DNA of 64,000 nt from Pseudoduganella umbonata (GTDB lineage: Bacteria; Pseudomonadota; Gammaproteobacteria; Burkholderiales; Burkholderiaceae_D): contig NZ_JACHXS010000006.1 of the NCBI RefSeq assembly GCF_014192225.1, positions 310,235 through 374,234 of the forward strand, written 5' to 3'. Position 1 is the first letter of the stretch, and every line of letters begins with the position of its first letter. The translations under genes and the position numbers were made by a program. Below, in pieces: positions 35,196-44,022 of this stretch. The notes beneath the pieces were generated by a model, which was not told the origin of the DNA, ran no database searches, and worked only from the letters and a program-made list of their open reading frames with translations.

Positions 35196-38100
35196 ATGCC
35201 CAAGATCCCCGCCTCGTTCCGTCGCCGCTGCGTTCCCCACCTTCTTCAACTGAGCCTCGCCGCGCTGGCATTGCAGGCCGGCGCCCAGGAGCTGGGCATT
35301 CCCCAGGCTTCCGACATGCAGCAGCGCCAGTCGCAGGCCGGCATCGGCGCGAATGCGCCGGTATTCCTGATGGCGGCGGTGCCGCTGTCGGCGCAAGGGA
35401 AATTCAGCGTATATTCGTCCAGCGACGGCGTCACGTTCACGACACTGGCATCCGAGGCCCATGCGCCGGCCGGCCCGGCGCTGGCCGAGCCGTCGATCGT
35501 GCGGCATGACGGTCAGTACTATGCCGTCTACGCGCAGGGTGCGGGCCTGGGCATCGCCCGTTCCGCCGACCTGAAAAAGTGGGAAACGCTGAATATGGCG
35601 CCGCTGGCGCTGCCCGGCGGCATGTCCGATGGCAGGCCGGTTTCCGCGCCGCGCTGGGTGCGCGAAGCGAACGGCACGCTGAAGGTGGTGCTTGCCGCGG
35701 GTACGCAGACCTTCATGGTCGCGCCGGACGCCGGCTTCACGGCATGGTCGGCACCGCAGGCGGTACAGGGCCTGGCCGGCGGCGCATCGATCATCGCCAC
35801 CGAGGGCGGCTATACGGCACTGGTACGCAACGCCGCCAGCGGCGTGCTGGAGGTGGCCACGGCGCCGGCGCTGGCGGGGCCGTGGACCGTGGCGCAGCAG
35901 GGCAGCGGCCCCGGTGCGTCGGCGGGCGGCCAGTCGCTGGTCAGGCTGGCCGATGGCGCCTGGCGCGCGTATTTCGCCGATGCCGATGCCGATGGCCGCC
36001 GGTACTGGTATGCGGACAGCCGCGACCTGCGCACCTGGTCGCCGAGGGCGCAGGTGGGCGGCGTGTCCGGCATGGTCGGCAGCGCGTCGGTCATTCCCGA
36101 GGAGCGCAAGGCCTTCGCCGCCGCGACGAAGCCGAAGGGCCAGCCGAAGAAGGTGTCGTGGGACCAGCATTCGCTGATGGTCGACGGCAAGCGCATCGTC
36201 GTCTGGTCCGGCGAGGTGCACCCGTTCCGGCTGCCCAATCCTTCGCTGTGGCGCGACGTGATCCAGAAGATGAAGGCGGTCGGCTTCAACGGCATCGCCT
36301 TCTACTTCGACTGGGGCTACCACTCGCCGGCGCCGGGCGTGTACGATTTCAACGGCATCCGCAACGTCGAACGCGCGATCGAGATCGCCGAGGAAGAGGG
36401 GATGTACATCATCGCCCGCACCGGCCCTTACGTGAACGCCGAACTGACCGGCGGCGGCTATCCGGGCTGGATGTTCCGCAACCGCGCCGAGGCGCGCACC
36501 GACGATCCCGCGTACCTGGCGGCGTCCGACGAGTGGATGACCCAGATTAACGCGATCATCGCGCGCCACCAGGTCACGACAGGCGGCGGCAACGTCATCG
36601 CCTACCAGCTCGAAAACGAACTGGGCAAGGTGGAACCGAAGCACGTGCGCCAGATGGAGCACCTGGCGAAGAAAGCGCGCGCCGACGGCATCACGGTGCC
36701 GTTCTTCCACAACGCGGCCGGCCGCCTGCCCGACTGGGCGCCGAAGGATTCGGCCGCGCCATGGGCCAACAAGGGCCCGACCGACATCTACGCGTTCGAC
36801 GGCTATCCCGGCGGCAGCTGCAATGTATTCGCCGATCCGTCCGGCCCGAACAAGGCGCCGGACTGGGGCATCTACGCGCAGCCGGGGCCGAAGGCCGGTT
36901 CGCTGTCCTCGCCCAACACGCCGGGCTTCGCCGCCGAACTGGGCGCGGGCTGGTTCGACTACTGGGGCTCGAACGGCACCTACGAATGCACGGCCGAGCG
37001 CCAGGGCAAGGGCTTCCAGCGCGTGTTCTACGGCACCAACCTGATCAACCGGATCACCATCCACAACGTGTACATGACGTTCGGCGGCACCTCGTGGGGC
37101 TGGCTGGCCGGCCCGGTGGTGTACACGTCCTACGACTACGGCGCGCCAATCTCGGAAGACCGCGGCCTGCGGCCCAAGGCGCTGGCGCTGAAGCAGCAGG
37201 GCATGATGGTGCAGGCGGCCGAACAGGCGCTGGCGCAGATGGACAAGGGGCCGGTCATCGCCACCTCGTCGGACAAGGTCAAGGTCTACCACAACGTCAA
37301 TCCGAAGCTGGGCGCGCACGTGCTGCTGGCCGTGCACAGCCCGTCGGACCTGCTGACCGACGACAGCTTCACGTTCGACCTGGCGACGAAGGACGGCAGC
37401 TACCGGGTGCCGCTGCGCCTGAACGGCCAGGATGCCAAGATGCTGCTGGCTTCCTATCCGATGGAGCGGCAGCACCTGGTGTATTCCAGTTCCGAGTTGC
37501 AGACGCACTTCAACAACGGCGAACGCGACATCGCGGTACTGCATGGCCGCGGCGGCGAAGCCGGCGAAACGGTGCTGCGCTTCACCGGTGCGCCGAAGGT
37601 GGAAGTCCTGGCCGGCAAGGTGGCATCGAGCTACGACGCCGCGAAGGGCGACCTGAAGCTGACATACACGCATGACGGCCTGGCGCGCGTGCGCATTACC
37701 GGCGGCGGCCGCGCGCCGCTGCTCCTGCTGCTGGCGGACGAGAAGACCAGCCAGCAGTTCTGGACCCAGAAAACCCCGGCCGGGCAGGTGCTGCAGCTGA
37801 CGCCGGCCATGGTGCGCAGCGCCACGCTGGCCGGCGGCAGGCTGGCGCTGACGGGCGACACCACCGCCGCCAGCACGATCGAGATCTGGGGGCCGCAATT
37901 CAGTGCCGCCACGTTCAACGGCGAGGCCCTGTCGCTGGGCGCGCAGCCGGACGGCAGTTTCAGGTCGAACGCCGTGGCCGGCCCGGCCGCCGTGAAGCTG
38001 CCGGACCTGGCGGCGCTGCCGTGGACGCGCCGTGCCGGCAGCCCCGAGGCGCAGCCGGGCTTCGACGACGCCGCATGGGTGAAAGCGGACAACCGCGCCT

Positions 38101-39053
38101 CCGCCGCGCAGACCTGGACGATGCCGGAACGCGGCCAGCCGACGCTGGCGATGAGCGACTACGGCTTCCACCACGGCGACGTGTGGTACCGCGGCCATGT
38201 GGACATCACCGACCGGAAGACGAACCAGCTCGAACTGTTCATCGGCGCCGGCGGCGCCGGCATGGCGCAGGTGTGGATCGACGGCCGTTTCGTCGGCCAG
38301 CATGAAATGGACACCGGCCGCTCGTTCCCCGAAACCACCGACAGCGTGAAGCTGTCGCTGAGGGGGGCAAATGAGCTGAAGCCGGGCAAGCACGTGATCG
38401 CCGTCATGGTGCGCAACAATTCGCACAACTGGAACCTGATGGCCGACGACTACCACCGCGAAGCGCGCGGCCTGATCTCGGCGTCGCTGACCTCGAAGGG
38501 CGGCAAGCGCTTCGGCGTGCCGATCGCATGGCGCATCCAGGGCCGGCGCGGCGGCGAGACGCTGGCCGACGTGGCACGCGGCCCGCTGAACAATGGCGGC
38601 CTGCACGGCGAACGCGAAGGCTGGCACCTGCCATCGGCCGGCAATCCCGGCGCCGGCTGGACGGCGGCGAAGCCGACCGACGCGCCGCCGGCGCCCGGTA
38701 CCTACTGGGTCAGGACCAGTTTCGACCTCGACCTGCCGAAGGGGCACGACGTGCAGCTGGGGCTGGCGTTCGGCGATACGTCGAAGCCCCGTTCCGAGCG
38801 GGAGAACCGCGCGCTGATCTTCGTGAACGGCTGGAACATGGGCCAGTTCATCGCCCACATCGGCCCACAGCGCACCTTCGTGATCCCGCCCGGCATCCTG
38901 AACCCGAACGGGCGCAACACGATCGCGCTGGCGGTCACCACCGACGGCAGGAAGGAAAACGCGCTGGAGCCTGTGCGGCTGGTGAACCTGCGCACCGCGC
39001 GCGGCGGCGTGCCGCTGGAGATGGTGGCAACGCCGCAGGACGGGCGCCGCTGA
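35196..39053 (+). CDS. GH35 beta-galactosidase fused to GH43-like propeller
   Basis: A 1285-residue exported protein, about 500 residues longer than typical GH35. After the signal peptide, residues about 50-305 are a five-bladed propeller of GH43/GH32 type (EPSIVRHDGQYYAVY; GIARSADLKKWE; RYWYADSRDLRTWS). A TIM barrel at about 320-650 is GH35, with acid/base Glu475 in YQLENELG and nucleophile Glu581 in AAELGAGWFDYWG. Jelly-roll domains follow to the C-terminus (NGWNMGQF). It hydrolyses galactan side chains of pectin. Whether the propeller is active is uncertain: GH43 acids are not all evident, and a binding role is possible. Confidence 0.88.
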   Translation: MPKIPASFRRRCVPHLLQLSLAALALQAGAQELGIPQASDMQQRQSQAGIGANAPVFLMAAVPLSAQGKFSVYSSSDGVTFTTLASEAHAPAGPALAEPSIVRHDGQYYAVYAQGAGLGIARSADLKKWETLNMAPLALPGGMSDGRPVSAPRWVREANGTLKVVLAAGTQTFMVAPDAGFTAWSAPQAVQGLAGGASIIATEGGYTALVRNAASGVLEVATAPALAGPWTVAQQGSGPGASAGGQSLVRLADGAWRAYFADADADGRRYWYADSRDLRTWSPRAQVGGVSGMVGSASVIPEERKAFAAATKPKGQPKKVSWDQHSLMVDGKRIVVWSGEVHPFRLPNPSLWRDVIQKMKAVGFNGIAFYFDWGYHSPAPGVYDFNGIRNVERAIEIAEEEGMYIIARTGPYVNAELTGGGYPGWMFRNRAEARTDDPAYLAASDEWMTQINAIIARHQVTTGGGNVIAYQLENELGKVEPKHVRQMEHLAKKARADGITVPFFHNAAGRLPDWAPKDSAAPWANKGPTDIYAFDGYPGGSCNVFADPSGPNKAPDWGIYAQPGPKAGSLSSPNTPGFAAELGAGWFDYWGSNGTYECTAERQGKGFQRVFYGTNLINRITIHNVYMTFGGTSWGWLAGPVVYTSYDYGAPISEDRGLRPKALALKQQGMMVQAAEQALAQMDKGPVIATSSDKVKVYHNVNPKLGAHVLLAVHSPSDLLTDDSFTFDLATKDGSYRVPLRLNGQDAKMLLASYPMERQHLVYSSSELQTHFNNGERDIAVLHGRGGEAGETVLRFTGAPKVEVLAGKVASSYDAAKGDLKLTYTHDGLARVRITGGGRAPLLLLLADEKTSQQFWTQKTPAGQVLQLTPAMVRSATLAGGRLALTGDTTAASTIEIWGPQFSAATFNGEALSLGAQPDGSFRSNAVAGPAAVKLPDLAALPWTRRAGSPEAQPGFDDAAWVKADNRASAAQTWTMPERGQPTLAMSDYGFHHGDVWYRGHVDITDRKTNQLELFIGAGGAGMAQVWIDGRFVGQHEMDTGRSFPETTDSVKLSLRGANELKPGKHVIAVMVRNNSHNWNLMADDYHREARGLISASLTSKGGKRFGVPIAWRIQGRRGGETLADVARGPLNNGGLHGEREGWHLPSAGNPGAGWTAAKPTDAPPAPGTYWVRTSFDLDLPKGHDVQLGLAFGDTSKPRSERENRALIFVNGWNMGQFIAHIGPQRTFVIPPGILNPNGRNTIALAVTTDGRKENALEPVRLVNLRTARGGVPLEMVATPQDGRR

Positions 39054-39068
39054 GCGGTGAGCATTGAA

Positions 39069-39089
39069 CGGCCCGGCCTTGCCGGGCCG
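39069..39089 (+). terminator. GC-rich hairpin after GH35
   Basis: A perfect 9-bp stem CGGCCCGGC / GCCGGGCCG with a CTT loop, 16 bp past the GH35 stop. No strong T tract follows, so it may be a Rho-assisted or mRNA-stabilising hairpin. Confidence 0.5.
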
Positions 39090-39171
39090 CCTCCATTCCC
39101 CGCTTGGTGCGCCAGCTAACGGACGGCAAGCCGCGATGGGTCCACCCTTGCGCTGATCGACGGGAGGACCC

Positions 39172-39366
39172 ATGGACGCAGGTTACGTAAAGCTGGACAA
39201 CGATACGGCAATAGCCCACCTGGTACCGCACGCGGATCCGGCGCTGGCCTGCTGGGCCGCGCTGGTGCAGGTGTGGGACGGTATCGAAGGCACTCTCGAG
39301 GATACCGACCCGCCCGGCGGCGCGGGAAACGCCACGCCGATCATGCTGGTGCGGCCGTTCGGCTGA
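39172..39366 (+). CDS. Small hypothetical protein
   Basis: A 64-residue protein (MDAGYVKLDNDTAIAHLV...) with acidic character, no signal peptide and a Pro-Gly-rich segment (DPPGGAGNATP). A good ribosome site (GGGAGG, 4-5 bases before ATG) supports translation. Not recognised. It lies between GH35 and the convergent SGNH esterase. Confidence 0.5.
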   Translation: MDAGYVKLDNDTAIAHLVPHADPALACWAALVQVWDGIEGTLEDTDPPGGAGNATPIMLVRPFG

Positions 39367-39404
39367 CCCGGCCGCACCGGCACACGGTTCGACGCAGTTC
39401 CTTT

Positions 39405-40658
39405 TCAGCGCGGCGCGGCCTGCGCGCCATTGAACAGTTCCAGCGGTACCGCGTCGGCCATCGCGGCCATGCCCGCATCGTTCGGGTGCAGGTGGTCGCC
39501 GCTGTCGTACTTCACCAGCAGCCGCGCCGGCCGCGCGGGATCGCGCAGGGCGCGGTCGAAATCGATGACGGAATCGAACTCGCGGCTGTCGCGGATCCAG
39601 CGGTTGACGGCCTGCCGCACGGCTTCCTTGGCGGGCGTGTAATAGCCGGGGAAGACCGTGCCCTCGAACGGCGTCAGCGTGGCGCCGTGGACGGCGATGC
39701 CGTGCGTGCGGGCGCGCGCGATCACCTGGCGGTAGCCGGCGATCAGCTCTTCGGCCGGGGGCACGTCGGCGGCCTTCGGGTGGCCGATGTCGTTGATGCC
39801 GATGAGCAGCACCAGGTGGCGCGCGCCGGCGGTGGCCAGCACATCGCGGTCGAAGCGCGCCAGCACGGCGCGGCCGAACGGCGGCCAGCCTTCCGGATCG
39901 CGCAGCAGCCGGTTGCCGCCGATGCCGCGGTTGACGACACCCATCTGCGCACCGGCCGGCAGGCGCCGCGCCAGCAAGTCAGGCCAGCGCCGGTTGGCGT
40001 TCGCCGTGGTGATGGCGCCATCCGTGATCGAGTCGCCGAGCGCGACGATCGCGCCGCCGCCGGCCATCACGTCCACTTCGGTGAGAAACGGCCACGACGC
40101 GATCGTGGCGCGCGTCGGGAACGCCGCCGCGCCGGCGAAGTTGCCCGGGCCGGAAACGTAGCTGGTCTGGTACGCCGCTTCGTGCACCGTGGTGGCTTTC
40201 GCCTGGCCCGGCAGGTACAGGCTCACGGCCAGGTCGGACTGCGCCGGTACCGCCAGGTCCACCGGGTCCGACAGCATCGGCGCGCCGGGTGGAATCACGA
40301 CCGACGGACGGCCGCCGAAGGTCAGCGCGCGGCCCGAGGCGGCGTCGATGGCGGCGCCATTGGCCCGCAACGCCACGTGCGCGGCGCCGACGCGCAGCGG
40401 CACGCTGCCCAGTTCATTCGACAGGCGGATACGCACCTGGCTGCCGCCGGCGCTGGTGCGGACGATCAGCCGGACCGTCTGGTTGGTGAACGTCTGCAGC
40501 GTCTTCGGCGCCGCATCGGCGGGCGCCGTTCCCCACGTGCCGACCCAGTCCTTGCCGGCTTCCGGCGCGCCATGGGCAAGCGGCACGGCGGCCCATGCCG
40601 CCAGCGCGAGGGCCGCGGCCAGCAGGCTGCGCCGCGCGGGCGCAAACGTGTTGTTCAA
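39405..40658 (-). CDS. SGNH/GDSL-type esterase
   Basis: A 417-residue exported esterase. Block I GDSITDG, the GGNR region (NRGIGGNRLL), block III GIND and the block V D-x-x-H (GDHLHPND) mark a complete SGNH hydrolase from about residue 200. An N-terminal beta-sandwich (about 35-195) precedes it. It likely removes acetyl or other ester groups from pectic or hemicellulosic polysaccharide. The start is TTG at 40658 with AGGAG 7 bases upstream; no in-frame ATG precedes the signal peptide. Divergent from the TonB receptor pair. Confidence 0.85.
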   Translation of the reverse strand: MNNTFAPARRSLLAAALALAAWAAVPLAHGAPEAGKDWVGTWGTAPADAAPKTLQTFTNQTVRLIVRTSAGGSQVRIRLSNELGSVPLRVGAAHVALRANGAAIDAASGRALTFGGRPSVVIPPGAPMLSDPVDLAVPAQSDLAVSLYLPGQAKATTVHEAAYQTSYVSGPGNFAGAAAFPTRATIASWPFLTEVDVMAGGGAIVALGDSITDGAITTANANRRWPDLLARRLPAGAQMGVVNRGIGGNRLLRDPEGWPPFGRAVLARFDRDVLATAGARHLVLLIGINDIGHPKAADVPPAEELIAGYRQVIARARTHGIAVHGATLTPFEGTVFPGYYTPAKEAVRQAVNRWIRDSREFDSVIDFDRALRDPARPARLLVKYDSGDHLHPNDAGMAAMADAVPLELFNGAQAAPR

Positions 40659-40913
40659 ATTCGTCTCCTGGTTCGTTGAAGTCCCGCGATGGCGGGAACA
40701 GGCGACACTGTAAGCAGCGCGGGCAACGCGCGCAAGTGGCGCATGGCGTTGCTTCCAGCCGACAGCATCGTCAACTTTTGCACCAAAACCGGCCGTAACG
40801 GCTCAACTACGTGAGTGATTGCGGCGCGTCCCTCCTTTATAAAAAACAATCGTCCTAAGATCGAACCGACTCCGGCAAACGGAGCACGACAAATAAAAAA
40901 GCGAGGAGACGGT

Positions 40914-43913
40914 ATGAAGTCCACGAAGCACATGGGGCATCGCGCGCTGCCGGCCGTGCGGTTGACGAGCGTGGCGCTGGCGATCGCCACGCTGGCGGCA
41001 CAGGCAGCCGCGCAGGAAGCGCCGGCGCAGCAGGGCGCACCGGCGGCACAGGATCCGAACGTCGTCGTCGTGACGGGGTTCCGGGCCAGCCTGAACAGCG
41101 CGCTGAACACGAAGAAGAATTCCGACGGCATCGTCGACGTGATCAAGGCCGAGGACATCGCCAAGTTTCCGGATGCGAACCTGGCCGAGTCGCTGCAGCG
41201 CGTGCCCGGCGTGGCGCTGGCGCGCGGCGACGGCGGCGAAGGCAAGCAGATCACGGTGCGCGGGCTGAATGCCGGCTTTACGCGGGTGCGCATCAACGGC
41301 ATCGAGGGTGTGGCGGCGACCGGCGCATCGGACATCAACGGCAGCACGAACCGCGGCCGCGGCTTCGATTTTTCCGTGTTCGCCTCCGAACTGTTCAACA
41401 GCCTGGAAGTGCGCAAGACCTCCGAAGCCAGCGTGGAAGAAGGCTCGCTCGGCGCCACCGTCGACCTGCGCACCGGGCGCCCGTTCGACTTCAAGGGCCG
41501 TACCGTCAGCATCGGCGTCCAGCAGAACTACAACGACCTGTCGCGCAAGACGCAGCCGCGCGTGACGGCACTGTACTCCGACCGGTGGGAAACCGGCTAC
41601 GGCCGTTTCGGCGCACTGGTCTCCGGCGCGTGGTCGAAGAAGCGCGCGCAGGAAGAGGGCTACGAAGCGGTGGAGCTGCTCAGCGCCAGCGCCGACGGCG
41701 GCTTCTGCTCGCCGCTCGGCGTGTCGCCGCAGTCTCCCGCCAACGACCCGGTGCGCGGTGTCACGGCCACGTCCTGCGGCTTCGGCACCAGCCGGCTGGC
41801 CAGCGCCGCGGCCTACAACGACGTGATGGGCCGCACCGACGACTACGGCGGCACGGTCGCCAGCCCTGCCGCCGGCTCCGGCGCCTACCATCCGCGCATT
41901 CCACGCTACCGCCGCTCGATGACGGACTACGAGCGCACCGGCATCACCGGCGCGCTGCAGTGGCGCCCCTCGGCGAACACGGACGTCAACCTCGATCTCA
42001 TGTACGGCAAGTTCGAGAACCGCCGCTACGACAACTACATCTCGGCGATCTCGTTCGGCCGCACGCTGGCGGCCGCCAACGGCAAGCCGCAAACGTCGAT
42101 CGTGGATGCCCACTTCGACCAGAACGGCAGCTGGGACTACGGCAGGTTCAACGACGTCGACATCCGCACCGAGGGGCTGCTGGACGTGTACAAGACGACA
42201 TTCAAGCAGCACGTGCTGTCCGGCGGCCACCGTTTCTCGGACCACCTGAAGGTCAACTTCCTGCACGGCGTGTCCGACTCCGAGCTGGACGAGCCGCTGC
42301 GCGCAACCGTGCAGTTCGACGCGCCGAACGTGGACGGTTTCGAGTTCGACTTCCGCGAGAACCGCAACGTGCCGAGGCTGAACTTCGGCATCGACGTATC
42401 GGATCCGGACAGCTTCACCTTCGGCCCGCAGGAAACCAACGGCACGCTGCACGGCCAGTTCGTCGGCCGCTACCTGAATACCCGCAACCGGCTCAAGACC
42501 ACGGAGCTGAACGGCGCGTGGGAAGTGAACGACAACCTCACGCTGAAGGCCGGTTTCTCGGCGCGCAAGAACACGTGGAGCAACTACGAAGTCGGCTCGG
42601 GCGGCTCCGGCCTGCCGCTGCCGGCCGGTACCACGCTGGCCGACGTGACGCAGCAGGTCAGCGGCTTCGGCCGCGGGCTGGGCGGGGGCGGCGTGCCGTC
42701 TTCCTGGGCGGCCGTCGATCTCGACAAGTTCCGCGCCGTGTGGGACATCGAATGCCACTGCGCCGCCGTACCGGGCTCGGAATACAACTTCATCAACCAG
42801 GCCAACCGGGGCGTGGAGGAAAAGATCAACGCGCTGTTCGCGATGGTCGACTTCAACTACGACTGGGGCGGCATCGGCTGGCGCGGCAACGTGGGCGTGC
42901 GCGGCGCGGACACGAAGGCCACGTCGATGGCGCTGATCAATGTGAACGGCCAGTTGCAGCCGAACGTGGGCGTGAAGAAGTACCGCGACTGGCTGCCCGC
43001 GCTGAACGTGACGGCGATGCTGCCGAGCGACGTGTTCCTGCGCTTCTCGGCCGGCAAGACGCTGTCGCGCCCCGAGTACATGGACCTGGCGCCCTCGGTC
43101 ACGCTGTCATCGCAATCGCAGACCGTCTCGATCGGCAATCCGGAGCTCGATCCGATCCGCGCGCGCACCTATGACCTGCAGGCCGAGTGGTACTACGCCA
43201 AGAACGCGATGGTGTCGCTGGGCGTGTTCCGCAAGGAGATCGGCTCGTTCATCCAGGGCGTTTCCGAGCGCGCCGTGTACTCGTCGCTGGGCCTGCCGAA
43301 CGAACTGCTGCTGGGCGGCGGCTGCTCGATCACCGGTGGCACCCCGGCCTGCGCCACGCTGCCCGATACCACGGTGGTCGTCAACCGCAAGGTCAACACG
43401 GCCGGCGGCCCGCTGAACGGCGCCGAGTTCAACCTGCAGACGCCGTTCACCTTCCTGCCCGGCGTGTGGCAGAACTTCGGCCTGCTGGCCAACTACACGT
43501 ACGTGAAGTCGAAGATCCGCTATATCACGCGGGTCGACAATCCGCGCACGGCGGCCAACGAGGAGCTGTCGCAGACCGCCAACTTCACCGGCCTGTCGCC
43601 GCGCGCGCACAACCTGACGCTGTACTACGAGGACGCGAAGTTCAGCGCGCGGGTATCGAAGGCGCACCGCTCGGCCTACCTGTACGCCGTGCTGGGCGAC
43701 GTGCAGGGCCACGACTTCACCACGGTCGACGCTTCCACCAACTACGACGCCAGCATTTCCTACCAGTTGACGCCGAACCTGCGCATCTCGCTCGAAGGCC
43801 AGAACCTGACCGACGAGCCGCTGCGCTACGGCCGCGACACGCAGCGCAACGACACGCTGCTGTATGTGCACTCCGGCCGCACGGCCGTGCTGGGCCTCAG
43901 CTACAAGTTCTGA
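40914..43913 (+). CDS. TonB-dependent receptor, Xanthomonas/Caulobacter type (first of pair)
   Basis: A 999-residue receptor. After the signal peptide (1-35) comes the motif VVVVTGFRASLNSALNTKK and a plug domain (about 45-200) of the TIGR01782-type family, then the barrel ending FSYKF-like YKF. Members import oligosaccharides, and the surrounding enzymes suggest pectin fragments. A Cys-rich segment WDIECHCAAVPGSEYN is shared with the next gene. ATG 40914 has GCGAGGAGA. A 12-bp perfect hairpin terminates it. The 255-bp spacer upstream holds AT-rich sequence but no confident operator. Confidence 0.92.
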   Translation: MKSTKHMGHRALPAVRLTSVALAIATLAAQAAAQEAPAQQGAPAAQDPNVVVVTGFRASLNSALNTKKNSDGIVDVIKAEDIAKFPDANLAESLQRVPGVALARGDGGEGKQITVRGLNAGFTRVRINGIEGVAATGASDINGSTNRGRGFDFSVFASELFNSLEVRKTSEASVEEGSLGATVDLRTGRPFDFKGRTVSIGVQQNYNDLSRKTQPRVTALYSDRWETGYGRFGALVSGAWSKKRAQEEGYEAVELLSASADGGFCSPLGVSPQSPANDPVRGVTATSCGFGTSRLASAAAYNDVMGRTDDYGGTVASPAAGSGAYHPRIPRYRRSMTDYERTGITGALQWRPSANTDVNLDLMYGKFENRRYDNYISAISFGRTLAAANGKPQTSIVDAHFDQNGSWDYGRFNDVDIRTEGLLDVYKTTFKQHVLSGGHRFSDHLKVNFLHGVSDSELDEPLRATVQFDAPNVDGFEFDFRENRNVPRLNFGIDVSDPDSFTFGPQETNGTLHGQFVGRYLNTRNRLKTTELNGAWEVNDNLTLKAGFSARKNTWSNYEVGSGGSGLPLPAGTTLADVTQQVSGFGRGLGGGGVPSSWAAVDLDKFRAVWDIECHCAAVPGSEYNFINQANRGVEEKINALFAMVDFNYDWGGIGWRGNVGVRGADTKATSMALINVNGQLQPNVGVKKYRDWLPALNVTAMLPSDVFLRFSAGKTLSRPEYMDLAPSVTLSSQSQTVSIGNPELDPIRARTYDLQAEWYYAKNAMVSLGVFRKEIGSFIQGVSERAVYSSLGLPNELLLGGGCSITGGTPACATLPDTTVVVNRKVNTAGGPLNGAEFNLQTPFTFLPGVWQNFGLLANYTYVKSKIRYITRVDNPRTAANEELSQTANFTGLSPRAHNLTLYYEDAKFSARVSKAHRSAYLYAVLGDVQGHDFTTVDASTNYDASISYQLTPNLRISLEGQNLTDEPLRYGRDTQRNDTLLYVHSGRTAVLGLSYKF

Positions 43914-43924
43914 TTCCGCAGTAA

Positions 43925-43952
43925 CACCAAGCCCGCAGCCGCGGGCTTGGTG
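43925..43952 (+). terminator. Hairpin between the tandem TonB receptors
   Basis: A perfect 12-bp stem CACCAAGCCCGC / GCGGGCTTGGTG with loop AGCC, 12 bp after the first receptor stop. No T tract follows, so it may moderate rather than end transcription. Confidence 0.65.
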
Positions 43953-44022
43953 CATTCGCAAGTGTCTTGAATCGGTAATAAACATTCAGGGCGCCCGACA
44001 TCAACGCAAGAGAGGATGAGAC

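Noticed and set aside
35154..39173. A 1339-codon minus-strand open frame opposite GH35
   Set aside because: A shadow of the GC-biased third positions of GH35; no signal peptide or domain motif.
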